Below, piece after piece: positions 22,378 through 36,748 of a DNA stretch of 64,000 nt (position 1 is its first letter; every line of letters begins with the position of its first letter). The position numbers were made by a program, and so were the translations under genes. Source of the stretch: Chrysomallon squamiferum (taxonomy: Eukaryota; Mollusca; Gastropoda; Neomphalida; Peltospiridae); the NCBI GenBank assembly GCA_012295275.1, contig CM022676.1, forward strand, positions 17,624,386 through 17,688,385, given 5' to 3'. The notes beneath the pieces were generated by a model. The model worked only from the letters and a program-made list of their open reading frames with translations. It was not told where the DNA came from and searched no databases.

Positions 22378-25148
22378 CAAAACGGTAGCTAGCTGTTACC
22401 TAATTACTTTGAAATTGCAGTGAAAAATTGTTTGTAATTATTTGCAATGCTAATTAATATATAATTTTGTCTTTTATTCTGGAATTTACATTCGGTATCC
22501 GAAGTAGACAGCATCCGGATTAGTCACTGTTTTGTTCACAACAGATTAACAGTAGCTGGAAGGGAAACTGAAATGTGCCTGTGTAGCAGTTAATTACAAA
22601 CACCTGGAAATCGCACACCCCAGGGTTTGTAATTTGCTAGGAAATGCCCCCCACCCAGTGGAATAGCACACTGCATAGCATCCCTGTTACTCCTATCTTC
22701 TGGCACACCACTTGCAATGACCATTGAATGTCAGTTACAAGGGAAATATTTATATACAAACAGTTTCAGACTACTACAGCAGGTGTTATCAGTAGTTTAA
22801 TTAATTATTGTTTATGAAGGAAGTTGCTCAATAAATAATTTCAAATCAGACTGTCGCTCTTTTTATTTTTCAGTTGTGTATCACAAGTATGGGACTAGAG
22901 GTTATTGTAGCTGCAGCTAACAAGAAAGTCAGAAAAACCTGAAATGTTAAGGTTGTGGCGGGATGAAATACTTTTTTGTTGCAATTTAACAGACTTAATG
23001 CACTTTCAACCTTTCTTAAACACAAACATAATTAATTTAAGGCAAAAAAAACCCCAGTTTGACCCATTTCTAATGTCAAATATATGTTGTTCATATCAAA
23101 ATCAAATATACAAGGAATTTTTATAGTGAGATGCAATTAAAAACACCACCACTACTGCTATGTGTGGTATATTACGAGGGGTTCGTGATTTACAGGGTGT
23201 GTGTGTTTCTGTCTGTCTGTCTGTCTCTGTGTGTATGTATGTATGTTTATCATTTCTGTGTGTGTACTCATACATGCACACACATATACACATACAAATA
23301 CATATACTACTACTCAATGTGTGCAGAAAAGTAACACACAAATATATAAGTAAATTACCTTTTCAACACAAATTAAATACATCAATAAAAGAAGAGAAAA
23401 TTCGTAATAAAAAATTGAAATTTATTTATCTATTTTTCGTTATTTATATCTTATACATAAGTAAATAAACAAAGAGTTGCTAGTCTTAATAGAAGGAAAT
23501 GGATAAAAAACATCAAACAATAGTTCTTATTTTCATGTCTAAGAACCACGACATACATACGTAATGTATCTACATATTATGTTTCATATACAAAAAAGAA
23601 ACAATAAATAAATTTAAAAAACAACAACAACAAACAAATTCATCAATAAATGAATAAATAAATAATAACAGCAAAATAAGAAATAAGAAATCCGATGTTT
23701 ATATACATCATGAACGTTCAGAAATAAGTCCATTAGATATCCAAAATTTCAAATGTAGTGTGTGTGACTTCATATATCCTGTCTGACATCATCAGAAATA
23801 CAAAATGTAAACAAATATAAATAAATAAAAATATGAGCCCAGTGATGACTAAAACTGATAGTATTTGAACGATGTTGTTTTTTACACAAAAAATAACAAA
23901 GCAGGTATTTGTCCGTCTGTCACACGTGTGCAAAGTTGTCTGTCACTGTGTTTAGACTTGTGTGACTCAGAAAATCTACAAACAAAAGAGTCTACAACAA
24001 TTTCTGATTTACCTTCACGTCCCAACCATCCCCACCCTGTGTCTCCTCCCTTAACAGTAACAAACAAGCTGTACTCAGTGTCTTTAGTAATCCTCACTGG
24101 ACGACTGAACACGACGTCATACACGGCAGACACGTCAGACACGTGTTCATATCTCTGTGTCAGTGTAGACTCGTCCAGTATTTCATCTGTTCTTGTGTCC
24201 GTGACGAAGGCGCTGACGTCGTAGTTTTCTCTACTGAGACCGTACAACTGAAATGCGCGAAGTAAAGCGTTTCTGTTGACAGAGAAAGTAATGGCGTCAT
24301 CTTCTTTACCAGAACATGACCGGTAGAAACCAAAGCAACTAAACCTGTTTATTGTAATCTGTGTTTTCATCATTGCAGATCTCTTGTTTGAGTTAAAAGG
24401 TGAAACATCTTCATAACTGCTCACCCTGTGTTTCAAAATCTGGGTTTCTTCTGTCTCAGAGAGTATGTGAGTAGGTATCACGTGTTCTACAAAGTACCTC
24501 TGATCGAGTAATGGATAACGCATGTGCTTCACGACCTCGCCCAGTGCTTCGCGTATGTTTTTTCCACTAGTCTTCTTCCCTTGCTTCCTGCACGCGCTGT
24601 CAGCCCACTTCAAAGCGGCTTCAAAAACATTTTTCTCGTCTGCTATCAGTTCGTCTGATCTTACGATCTCAACCAGACATTCGTGACAAAGATCGGTGAC
24701 TTTATCTGACTTCAAAATTTCGTCTCCATTTTTCAAAATATAGTCCAGTGTTTTTTTCCTTAGATCATGTTCATAAAACAAATGAGCTTGTTCCAGAACG
24801 ACGCACGCATTCTGTGACGACGACAACGACGACTCCAGATATTTTACGCAGAGATCTTCAAGTGTTCTGATGAAGTATTTAGTTGATAGATACAGCAGAC
24901 TGGTGACGTTGTCGCCTGTTAGGACGACGTCATCCGTATAAAGATATCTGTGTAAAAGAAGTAGAGTAAGACTTTAAAATGTGTGATAACTATGTGAGAT
25001 TAATTAAATAGAAAATAATTAGATTACTAATAAAAACTGTATTGTTAACAACGTTTTTGTATGTCTGTCTGTCTCTCTTCCTCTCTGTGTTCGTACTTAT
25101 GTTTCCATGTCTGTCTGTGTGTATCTGTGTGTGTGCGTCTGTATGGTG

Positions 25149-25181
<33 letters not shown>

Positions 25182-25480
25182 TTTTAACATACTTTAAAAA
25201 CTCTGAGAAGATTTCTGCCTGCACATCCGGTATTTTGATATGTTTATGTTCCCTAAGTTCTCCAGTGAACATGTGATGAAAGACTTCGCTTCGAATAATG
25301 AGTATGAATCGGTGAGCATCGACAGCAGTTTTATGTTCCCCAACAAGAAATCTGACGTCAGTATGTGCTCTTGTACGAAAAACGTGTTCAATGCATTGCA
25401 TCAGATTCTTCCCTGTCTGCCAACTTGAGACTGCAGTTGAGGTGGCCATGTTTTCACTACAAACATACAAACAACAACAA
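22200..25480. repeat. Tandem duplication unit 1 around BTB gene 1
   Basis: Matches 33700-37030 along most of its length: a roughly 450-bp strongly conserved block at about 22480-22720, a looser 1-kb segment with (GT)n and (CA)n tracts, then the BTB-BACK-PHR gene and its intron. The outermost microsatellite block (22200-22350, GCACAATCAGAGCAAT...CTTTCTTAAACATCT) appears inverted in unit 2 (33715-33810). Divergence is well above that of the 12-kb duplication, so this event is older. Confidence 0.85.
23882..25449 (-). CDS. BTB-BACK-PHR protein 1 (BTBD6-like), probable Cul3 adaptor
   Basis: Two exons, 25449-25193 and 24947-23882, joined in phase 2 through a GTATGT donor and a TTTTACACAG acceptor, giving 440 residues. 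The start ATG at 25449 is chosen because MATSTAVSSWQTGKNL aligns with MATAAGISSWQTGKNL of the second copy. BTB is about residues 22-125 (TDVRFLVGEHKTAVDAHRF, RSEVFHHMFTGEL, KYLYTDDVVLTGDNV). BACK is about 130-235 (ACVVLEQAHLFYEHDL, VFEAALKWADSACRKQG). PHR is about 284-430 (TINRFSCFGF, DDAITFSVN, YDVSAFVTDTRTDEIL, EIVVDSFVCRF). Family members bind Cullin-3 through BTB and select ubiquitylation substrates; a cytosolic location is expected. No break is seen in the frame. The intron is 245 bp and begins almost directly with (CA)n. Confidence 0.93.
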
Positions 25481-25494
25481 CAAACAACAACAAC

Positions 25495-25552
<58 letters not shown>
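25495..25552. repeat. (AAT)n microsatellite upstream of BTB gene 1
   Basis: About 58 bp AAT tract flanked by (AAC)n, only about 45 bp 5' of the BTB start codon. The second copy has a similarly placed but differently composed AAT/AAC/AAG block (37030-37290). Confidence 0.93.
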
Positions 25553-25556
<4 letters not shown>

Positions 25557-26039
25557 CAACAACAACAATAATAATAATGGAATGGGGAAAGAAAGAGAAT
25601 GAAATCGTTCACAGATTCAACTATAACAATTCTTACAGCGAAAAGAAACAAACAAAAACAGAAAACAAAAAAAAAAACACACAATAAAACCGGAAAATGA
25701 AAGACAACAGATGAACATATAGCAAATCGACAAACTATAAAAATAAATAAATTATGCTTATATGAAAGATTATTATGATGGTGTCGACGACAGCATTAAT
25801 TATTATTATCATTATTATTATAAACAGACTTGTCTGGTCACATCAGACAAACAAACGAATTTCAAATAGCAATGTACTTATGGCTATTTGTATCAATTTA
25901 CTCCTCGAAAACACAACAAAATTTTCCGTCTGTGATACATCTAAAACGAAACATTATGTAAGAAAAAAGTAAGAAAATAAGAAAAATAGAGAAAGAAGAT
26001 GCGATGGTTTTAAAGTAGAACCAATAAAAATTACATTGT

Positions 26040-27559
26040 AATTTCAATGTGGTTGCCTAACTCAAAACTTCCTGATCGATATTTTCTGATAAGCGACGAC
26101 TTTCTGTTTAACCTCAACTATAAAATAACCTATCTAACAATAAAATATAACATATAGCAAAAGCCGTTAATAAATAATAGGGTAGTAATAATAAAAACAT
26201 AAAAAAGATAAGTTTAAAATATATATACCCTTGTGGACGATGTGATAAATTTACTGTTAATACATTGTAGACAAAAGATGCGGAAATAAAATTAAAATTA
26301 AAAATAGAAAAGGGAAAAAAAAGAGGCGTTTGTCTACATTATGAGAAGATAAATAATATCAATATCGACGCTACATTGAAAAACAACAACAACCAAATTA
26401 CTTCTAATAAACCAAATAAAGAGGAAATAGAAAATAAATCAGTATATGAGATAATATTATTAAATTCTTCATCCGTAAGATCCATACACCAGAATTATAA
26501 ATATAATTTCGCTGAGAACACATTTTCAAGTCAGGCTTTACGTAACCTTTTTCATGTCAATATAAAAGAACACCTCACACTATAATGACCTATTTGTTAG
26601 AGAACTATTTCTGATATGCCTAAAAATAATTAAACTAAGAACACTCGAATCATTAAAACACAATAAAATATAAAATATCATCCGCTTTCAATATGGCCGA
26701 CTTATTTCACTTCTGCTTTGGTTACTTTTGGTTATCAGACTCCTGCACTGATAAACACGTGACTGACGTCAAATATCTTACACGTCATCAAGTGTCACTT
26801 CTCAGGTTTGAATGTCAGATTAAAATAAACAAATCGTGCTACGAGACATGTACACTCATCTTACACACATTTTTCCTTCAAGTAGATTATATTAATTTAA
26901 TGCAGTCCTACTGCATTGTTTATGTATGTATTTAACAACAACAACAACAACAATAATAATAATTTAAAAGAAAAAGAGGAAAAACAAGAGTAAACTATTA
27001 GTTTAGAAATATATCGGTGCCAACTTCGATCGGTAATTTCTTATAAGCGACTACTTTCTGTTGAACTGTTCTGCCACTGAAGAATCAGATTAGATATAAA
27101 CAAATAAATAAATGAATAAATAAATAAAATGAATTAATTAATTAATTAATTAATAACATGAACACATAAATAAATAAAATTAAATAATCACATATGTAAA
27201 AATATGGCATAAGCTACAAATAGTTCATAGGACTATATTAGAATGATGACGATTATGACAACAACAACAATAATAATAATAATGAAATTAGTTTAACACT
27301 AATAATACTATCGCAACAACGGCTGCTACTCCTATATCCACTGCTACTGCCACTTCTACTATTAATGCTACTGCTACCATTAGAAGTGGCACTAATATTA
27401 TTGTTACTACTGCTACAAATGTATTTATTTACATATTACGAACAGCATTTTTTTTTTTTTCTGGGGGAATAATACACACAGAAATCAGATGTAAAACACA
27501 CCCACACACACACACATACACACACACACACATATATATATCATTTATAATAATAATAA

Positions 27560-27590
<31 letters not shown>

Positions 27591-28250
27591 AAGAAAGAAG
27601 AAGAAGAACAACAACAACAACAAGAAAAATAACAAAAAAAGCATACAAAGTTTTTTTTTTCTAATTTTATCCTGTGCATGTCTTATTTCTCTGACGATAC
27701 TCGCGTGACCAGTCTATCAAGATAGAGCTAACACGTGATTGATTGTTTCTTATGTAGTTTAGATAAAAATGGTGTATCACATGAGAACAAAGCTATAGCT
27801 GGGTGTTATTTACAACGATCTGACAAATTCATTGTTAATACAGTGTCTGTGCATATGTGTAGAAATAAACAGAAAACGTCTGAAATTATTTAAACTCTGA
27901 GAAGATATATAATTTCAATAACGACGATATAGACAAACAAAATAACCAGCAAATTACTACCAACAGATAAAACAAACAAACAAACTCGAAATTAGAAAAT
28001 AATACAATTCTGCGAGCTAATATTATTATTACATTTTTATTGGCTCGTTCCATAAACTTGGTGGAAAGTAAAACTTCGTTGTCATACAATATACCTTTCA
28101 AGTCCGGGTCTACATTATATTTATTTGTGTATTTCAAAAAAATCTTGCAAGGTAATGATCAGTTTGCTTGTCACATCTACACATATAACAGCGATACGGT
28201 TTTTATCTTTGCCATTGTAGGTGAAAGCAGATGCAATAACATTTTATAGT
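26040..28250 (-). pseudogene. Two degraded tandem copies of an unrecognised minus-strand exon family
   Basis: On the minus strand, a module containing (GTT)AAACAGAAAGT.GTCGCTTAT occurs at 26075-26110 and again at 27040-27062. Sequence at 26230-26480 (CAAATTTACTGTTAATACA..., GAGAAGATA.ATAAT.TCAATA) recurs at 27810-28010. A longer exon-like block at 26692-26830 (minus GACGTCAGTCACGTGTTTAT) matches the block at 44908-45220. Reading frames carry stops. Together these are two tandem, non-functional relatives of the copies at 29.6-30.1 and 44.1-45.2 kb. No domain is recognised. Confidence 0.5.
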
Positions 28251-29477
28251 CTGGTTGGAACGGACGATAGACCAATACGAAAGTTAGATTAAACGAAATG
28301 GAAGAATGAAGAAATGACAAAAAGAGAACAAATTAAAAAAGGAATGCAAGGGTGGAATAAATATTTTAATTAACGACTCTGTAAACACATTTTGTTTACT
28401 GATTTGTGTGTGTGAAACTTGCTGTTAAGGAGTGCTGAAATAAAATGAGAGTAAATCTGCAATCCCCACATCAAGTCTACTTCTTTCCAATTAGCAGGAA
28501 GTGGTATTTTATATAGACAATTAGATGAACAGGGTAATATGTATCAACTATTGCCTCTCTTTAACCAATATACTATTTTTGTTTCTTTCTAATTGGTTTA
28601 GATTTTATTATTATTAACCAGTTTCATAGTCAAAACAATTACGACATGAACACGTGTACCATTGTAAAGACTCATGAAAAGCAATCACGATATAAACGAT
28701 ACATAATATATAAAAAGCGAATTTCTATTTTGTATGATTCATACTAGCCTTTAGGACACTTTCATTCATAATAATGTTTTTCACAGTAAGATTCAGTATT
28801 AAGACAATACAGATAAAGATAAAGAGAGCTGGACATGAATGGTGTAGAAAATAGGTCATTGCAGAAACAAAGAGGGTTGTAAGAGGATGGCAGAAGAGTG
28901 TGTTTAGTTAGTTGTAATGTTGTTTAAAAACTGGTTTTTCATGTTCACAGATTGGTTAAACTGGATATTATTTATACAGGAAACTATTTTATATCCAACC
29001 TTAATACCAAAGCTGAATTAACTCTAAATACAATGTCGTTTCTGATATTACTTACCTGTATCATAACTCTACATTTGTCCATCTGAACCAGTGATAAACA
29101 TCATCATAATTTTATCTCCAAGTGTATTTTTATCCTAATAGCACCCGAACTATCACTTTAAATTTAAAGTCATCACATCACAGATCTTAACAATATAATA
29201 AACAAACAAACATATAAATAAATAAATAAATAAAATAAAATAAAATAAAACAAAATAACAGAGAGGTAAAAATATAGAATAAACCGCTAAAAGTACATAC
29301 TATATTAGAATGATGATGATAATGGAATCTGTTTAAAAAAACAACTACTAGTACTATTTCTATTACTAAAACATCTACTACTACTTCTACTACAATACTA
29401 CTGGGACGTCTACTGTTACATCTATAGCTATTACTATAAGTCCTACTATTACTAATGATCCATTCATACACAATTAC

Positions 29478-29601
<124 letters not shown>

Positions 29602-29642
29602 ACACACACACACGCACACGCACACAAAATATGACTGCCTAC

Positions 29643-29703
29643 CTTTAAAAACTTCCTGGTCGAGAATTTCGTAGATAGCAATAATTTCTGTTTGACGGTT
29701 TTT
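29643..29703 (-). pseudogene. Exon alpha of the unrecognised family, best-preserved reading
   Basis: A 61-base segment between a CTATAG acceptor and a GTAGGC donor. In phase 0 it reads KNRQTEIIAIYEILDQEVFK with a YEIL (YxxL) motif. Related but broken versions occur at about 26055-26105 (frame TESRRLSENIDQEV), 27015-27060, 37655-37710 and 44082-44134. The matching upstream block here (29865-30050) has a stop and a frameshift relative to the copy at 44908-45220, so the gene as a whole looks dead. Whether this exon encoded a cytoplasmic tail is a guess from its YxxL motif. Confidence 0.4.
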
Positions 29704-29734
29704 CTATAGATCACTTAAGCGAGGAATCTGAAAA

Positions 29735-29773
<39 letters not shown>

Positions 29774-29864
29774 AAAACAAAAAATAACTTGTTCAGTACT
29801 GCTGATTTATTTTTAGCAAATAATAGCAAGGTATATATCACATCACAATGAAATGCAAACTACC

Positions 29865-30055
29865 TTCAAATCTCAAAATGGCTGTCTGCTTACACAAAAT
29901 ACGTCCTTGTTTGTGAGTGGTTTTACTGGAGCTGAGAACACGTCACTGAAATAATTTGTGCGTGTCGTTGTTAACAAAACGTGTCTACAGAGAAACACGT
30001 GGCTGAAATCTGATATCCTAAAACTCGAAATGCGTATGACGGTAGATGCATGCAT
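29865..30055 (-). pseudogene. Exon beta of the unrecognised family, broken
   Basis: Minus-strand sequence aligned with 44908-45220: shared SDFSHVF start, shared ARTYF/TRTYF block, and a shared end (AILRFEG versus DILKFEG) at a GTA donor. This copy has an in-frame TAA and a one-base length difference just before the end, so it is not functional as read. Confidence 0.5.
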
Positions 30056-30358
30056 ATGTTTTGTTACGTATAATTTGTGAGGCGTAATGTAACATACATA
30101 TTTTAAACCTGTTACAGAAACAAAGAGTTTTATAATTTGTCATTACTTATTTCTTCTGTGAAATATTTATATAAATTTCTAACACAGCATAATGATGTAA
30201 AACGTATAGCTAACAAGTGTCTGTATTTAAGTCAGACAAAAATAGTGTGTTAATTGTTCTGGCGAAAAGAAAAGTTATACCTCGGATCGTGAAATGCTAT
30301 TTTATTTGTACAAAGCGATCCATCTACCAATGTGACAAATACAACCTTTATTATAGTA

Positions 30359-30391
<33 letters not shown>

Positions 30392-31111
30392 AACACAAAC
30401 AAAAAAAACCCGTTAAAATACTAACACTTATTCTGATCATTGTAGTAATTTCCTTTTTAAATTATTAATTATTTATCTACTTCACTTATTTCTTTTTATT
30501 TATCTGTCTATATTTTTCGTCCTTTCTTTCCTTCTTTATTGTATAAACCAGAAAACATACAGTGTAACAAATAACACATCTAATACATGATGATGCAAAA
30601 CAAATAAAAAAAGTAAAACAAAATTATTTGTTTTCTAAATACAGCAGTGTCTACACTTTGAACAATAAAATAAAATAAAATAATATAAAATAAAATCAAC
30701 AAGCACAGAAAAGAACAAAGCGAAAAAAAAAAAAAAAAAAAAAAAAATCAACATTGATAATAAGAAAAATGTTACAAATATGTCCTGCAGATTCCTAGTA
30801 TTCAATACTTGCCATATAAATATGTATACTCTTAAAACACCGAGATGGAGTTGAAAAACTGGTGGATAAAATAAACCATGCGGATGTCGTAGACAGATAC
30901 ATTTGTTACGTAATTCTGAATTCCGCGACACAGGTTTTTAAAAATAAAATTCCTTTATTTGCCAATATATTATAATGAACTCATTCATTATCAGTTTTAA
31001 TATGAACGGTATACAAGATCTGTACATTGATTATTTTAATGGTAATTCAGAAATAAATAAATAAATAATAATAATAGTATCTCTGACAGAAAATAATAGT
31101 TTTTCCGCATT

Positions 31112-31249
<138 letters not shown>

Positions 31250-33199
31250 TGTCATGTATATGTTAAAAAAGGTTTCTTTCTTGGTTCCCTTCTTTTCTTT
31301 GATGATAAGGGCCTGTCTATTTTATTTATATCTGCATGTTAGTGTTTGCATGCACTGAGCGATCAGTAAATATTTTATTTTTATATTGTAATTTGTTAGA
31401 AAGCGAGACAGATTACATTCAGAAATATCAGTATTTGTATATACCGTTAGATCTGAAAATAATTTTGATTAAATTCATATCATAATATGTTAAATCGGGA
31501 AACTAGTTTGATACTCACATAAAGTATGAAGAAATTTATGTGTACGTTTGTGATGTATTAATTTAATTGTAATGTAGTTTATTGCTTTATTTAACAAGAA
31601 CATCATCTCTTCATCATCTTTGGGTGTGGAGTGTGTTATTTATAGTACTCCTGAATAAATCTGTCATTATAAAACACTTGTAACTTTTTTATTATTGTCA
31701 CTTGCAAACAAACTACATAGTAAGTTTCGCTTCAGTAAACAAATATAATATTATTTGAACAAATTTCAAATTGGTTTTTTCGGTGAATGGAGACGTGAAA
31801 AGCTATATAAATGAAAAAAAAGAAAACTGAAAGACAGACGGAGAAGACGAAAAAATTCCTTTGTCAGTGAAACAAAATCTTATCTTTATCTCCTTAGAGT
31901 CGCCATATTCATTTTTTTTTCTTGCCCCCCCCCACCCTCTAGACGCTGTTAACTGAACAAACGTGGATGATCTCACTTTGTCATTTCGACCTTTTTTTTC
32001 CCCAAACAAAACGTTCACATATATGTATATAGGCTTTTGTGAAAAAGAAAATATTGACAGTAATAGCAACATCTGTAAAACTATTAAATAATCCTAACAT
32101 AATATTCTGTCCACTTCTGTGTAAATTTATTGACAAAGGTTTCAATAAACAAAGTGAGAATCATCTGCACATTATCACCACACATCTGAAATAATTAATA
32201 TCAGTTTAGTTATACTGGTAGAAAATAATAGCTTTCGTACACAGTTACACACACACACACACACGCACACACACACACACACACACAAACACAAACACAC
32301 ACTGTATATATTTTGATTAGTCAACTAATGAACTATATACCATAATATTTTGAATGAATTAGTTTAAGAACAATGTGTGTGTGCCTGTGTTTGCGTGTGT
32401 ATGTTAACAATAAGAAACAAAAATATCTAATATAGAGAGGGAAAATATATGAATTATTACTATCATTATTTTTACCATTATGTTATCTCTGTGTCTTGTT
32501 TTTCATTACTATTGATTATTTATATGTCGGATAAAAAGGATAGATAATCGTCTACATGTAACTATACAATTTTGAACAAGATATATTTTGGTGTAGAAGT
32601 GTATTGTCTTTGTCTTTTGTCCGAAAAATCTGTTCGCTGTCGATCTGGTTCATTTTACCTGGAACAACCAACTATTATACTACTTTACCTATATCCTCAT
32701 TGAATCAGTTTGATCATTGTCTGGAGGTCTAACAGTCATTTACCAATTAAACATGGCTAACAAATCAGAGAAGAGAATCCCAAACAGCCACCAGAATTTC
32801 ATAGACAGGAACTATAAACATTGGCGCATGATGTTAGTGATATCAACACATGATTTCTATGTAGTGGCAGAATGCGCAGTGCGTATCATGCTTGGCTAAT
32901 AAGAACCAGTGTTGTTGTTTTTTGTTTTTTTAATTTTGTGTATTTTTTTTTTTTTTTTTTGTGATCTTACAGATTATTTTTCTATGGTGTCTGAAGCCGT
33001 TATTATCACAGATGTTGTTTTTTTGTCTTTGCTATTAATGATTGTAGTGTTTTTCTTATTATTTCTGTAATGTTGTTGTTATTACTGTTTACTGTTATTA
33101 TTATAATAATCATTATTTGTTTATTATTATTATTATTATTATTTTTGTTGTTGTTGTTGTTATTACCGAATCATGCTTTGTATAATATTCTCTGTTCAG

Positions 33200-33415
33200 A
33201 GATATTAAGGATGTTCATATTAAATATGATACATCAGTGGATATCTGTACACAAGTGTTTTAAATCCCGATGTTACTAATCATATTTCGTCTTTTCTTGT
33301 CTATGCACGCTAGTGTTAGTTGGAGCAAGGGTTTGATTCACTCTAACCACAGAGGAGGGGCATAGGGCCGGTACTGAGAAATTTTGTCCTAGATTTTCGG
33401 CATCTGGTAAGAAAC
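33200..33415. repeat. R1 repeat copy before the second BTB unit
   Basis: Matches the R1 module of 18.4-22 kb (TTTTAAATCCCGATGTTACT, TTAGTTGGAGCAAGGG, CACAGAGGAGGGGCATAGGG, CCGGTACTGAG). Its position relative to the BTB gene (3' side, about 2 kb from the stop) mirrors that of the R1 copies at 20.5-21.6 kb relative to BTB gene 1, so R1 may be part of the duplicated unit. Confidence 0.7.
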
Positions 33416-33699
33416 CTGTCTAACTTTCTTTTTTTTTTTTTTTTTTTTTTAACGGTATAAGGTTTAATATATACACACACATACATAGAATTATACAAGT
33501 TCCTTGTTTCTATATATAAGTGTTATGTTTCTTGAATAGGTTTATTTGTTGTTACAAGAAATAGGTTTGTTCTTCTCTTCAACTTTTTATTTCTCTCTCC
33601 AACTTTGTATCTCTCTCTGTGTAAGTTTATGTGTGTATGTATGTATGTGTGTGTATGTGTGTATCTGTAAGTGTAATTGTGTGTATGTACGTGCGTATG

Positions 33700-33803
33700 T
33701 GTATGTGTATGTGTGTGTATGTAGATATGTTTAAGAAAGAGCGAATAATGCTCTGATTGTGCAAAACAAAACAGACGTGACGGGTAGATATCTGTCTGTG
33801 TAT

Positions 33804-33843
<40 letters not shown>

Positions 33844-36708
33844 ATATACAAACAGGTATCTTTGTATATATATGTAAACAGAGACAAAACGGTTTCGTTT
33901 AAATTGCAGTGAAAAATTATGTGTAGTTATTGACAATGCTAATTACTATATCAATTATTTATCTTTTGTTCTGGAATTTACATTCGGTATCCGAAGTAGA
34001 CAGCATCCGGATTAGTCACTGTTTTGTTCACAACAGATTAACAGTAGCTGGAAGGGAAACTGAAATGGGCTGTGCAGCAGTTAAATACAAACACCTGGAA
34101 ATCGCACACCCCAGGGTTTGTAATTTGCTAGGAAATGCCCCCCACCCAGTGGAATAGCACAGTGCATAGCATCCCTGTTACTCCTATCTTCTGGCACACC
34201 ACTGACATAGACAGTTAAATCTCAGTCAGAAGGGAAACGTTTATATACAAACAGTTTCTGACTACTACAACAGGTGTTATCAGTGCTTTAATTAATTATT
34301 GTTTATTAAGGAAGTTGGTTAGTAAATAATTTCAAATCAGACTGTCGGGTTTTTTTTTATTTTTCAGTTGTGTATCTCAAGTATGGGACTAGAACTTTTT
34401 GTAGCTGCAGCTAAAAAGAAAGTAAGAAAAACCTGAAATTTTAAGGTTGCGGCGTGATAAAATACTTTTTGTTGCAATGTAACAGACTTACTGTACTTGA
34501 AACTGTTGTTAAACAGAAACATAAATAAGTTTCGGCAAAAAAAACAACATCAGTGTGACCCATTTCTAACGTGCAAATATTTGTTGTTCATATCAAAATC
34601 ACATATGGAAGGAATGTTTATAGTGAGTTGCAGTTAAAAACACCACCACTACTGCTATGTGTGGTATATTAGGAGAGGGGTTTGTGATTTACAGGATTTG
34701 TGATTTCCTGCTACACTGGTTTATACACAAATCCTGGTTAGTCCAAGGTTCTTTATCGCCGAGTGCACGGTGTGTGTGTCTGTCTGTGTGTGTACGTTTC
34801 TGTCTGTATGTGTGTGTGTGTGTGTATGTATGTATGTGTTATTTTTGTGTATACATACACACATATCCACATACATATACATATACTATTACTCAATGTT
34901 TGCAGTAAAGAAACAAATAAATAAATAAATAAATAACAAAAATTAAATAGTAATACCTGACACATTTATTTCAGTATCTTTGTAATTCACCTGTTTACAT
35001 TTAAAACACAAATTAAATACAAAAATAAACGAAGTGAAAATTCATCATAAAAAAATACAAATTTAGTTATCTGTTTTTCGTTTATTTATATCTCATCTAT
35101 AAATAAATAAACAAAGAGTTGCTAGTCTTAGTAAAAGAAAATGGACAAATAAATCAAACAACAGTTCTTATTTTCATGTCTAACAACAAGGAAATACATA
35201 CATAATGTATCTACATATTATGTTTCATATACAAAAAACAAAATAAAAATAAAAGTGCATAATAAATCTATAAATAAATAGATAAATAAATAAATAGTAA
35301 CAGTAAAATAATAATTAAGAAATGAGATGTACGTGTTTGACAGAAATCAGTCCACTAGAAATCAAAAATTTCAAATAAATATGTGTATGACGTCATCACT
35401 GCTGTCTGAGGTAAAAAACAAACATAAATAAATAAATATATAAACAAATAAAAATTTGATCCAACTATTTGAACGGTGTTGTTTTTTACACTAAAAATAA
35501 CAAAGCAGGTATTTGTCCGTGTGTCACATCTGTACGAAGTTGTCTGTGACTGTGTTTAGATTTGTGTGACTTAGAAAATTTACAAACAAAAGAGTCTACA
35601 ACAATTTCTGATTCACCTTCAAGTCCCCACAATGAGTCTCTTCCCTTAACATTAACAAACAAGCTGAACTTAGTGTCTTTAGTAATCTTCAAAGGACGTC
35701 TGAACACGACGTCATACACGTCAGTCACTACGTGTTCGTATCTCTGTGTCAGTGTAGACCCGTCCAGTATTTTGTCTGTTCTTGTGTCGGTGACGAAGGC
35801 GCTAACGTCGTAGTTTCGTGGTTCACGGTCTCCGTACAACTGAAATCCGCCAAGTAAAGCGTCTTTGTTCACAGAGAAAGTAATGGCGTCATCTTCTTTA
35901 CCAGAACATGACAAGTAACCAAAAAATGTACTACCAAACCTGTTTATTTTAATCTGTGATTTAGTTCTTATGTTTGAGTTAAAAGGTGAAACATCTTCAT
36001 CTGGACAAAGGAAATGTTTGAAAATTTTTAGTTCTTCTGTGTCAGTGAGTATGTGAGTGGGTGTCACGTGTTTTACAAAATACGTCTGATCCAGTAAAGG
36101 ATAACGCACGTGCTTCACGACGTCTCCCAGTGCTTCACGCATGTTTTTTTCATTCGCCTCTCTTCCTTGCTTCCTGCACGCGCTGTCAGCCCACTTCAAA
36201 GCGGTTTCCAGAACATTTTTCTCGTCTGCTGCCAGTTCGTCTGATCGTACGATCTCAGCCAGACATTCGTGACAAAGATCGGTGACTTCATCTGACTTCA
36301 AAACTTCGTCGCCATTTTTCAAAATATAGTCCAGAGTGTTTTTCCTTAGATCATGTTCATCAAACAGGTGAGCTTGTTCCAGCACGACGCACGCATTCCG
36401 TGACGACAACGACGACTCCAAATAGTTTACGCACTGATGTTCAAGTGTTGTGATGATGTACTTCCTCGATAGATACAGCAGACCGATGACGTTGTCGCCT
36501 GTTAGGACGACGTCATCCATATAAAGATATCTGTGTAAAAGAAGTAGAGTAAAACTTTAAAAAGTGAGATAATTATGTGAGATTAATTAATTAAAAAACT
36601 GTTAGATTACTAACAAAAACTGTATTGTTATCAACGTTTCTGTTTGTGTGTATATCTCTCTTCCTCACTGTGTTCGTACGTGTGTGTATGTATGTGTGTG
36701 TGTGTGTA

Positions 36709-36748
<40 letters not shown>

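Noticed and set aside
24990-25190. Reading of His-Thr repeats extending BTB exon 1
   Set aside because: Intron read-through of the (CA)n tract; the splice junction to KYLYTDD is clear.
34657-34965. Short readings rich in Cys/Val and His/Thr
   Set aside because: Come from (GT)n/(CA)n tracts 3' of BTB gene 2.
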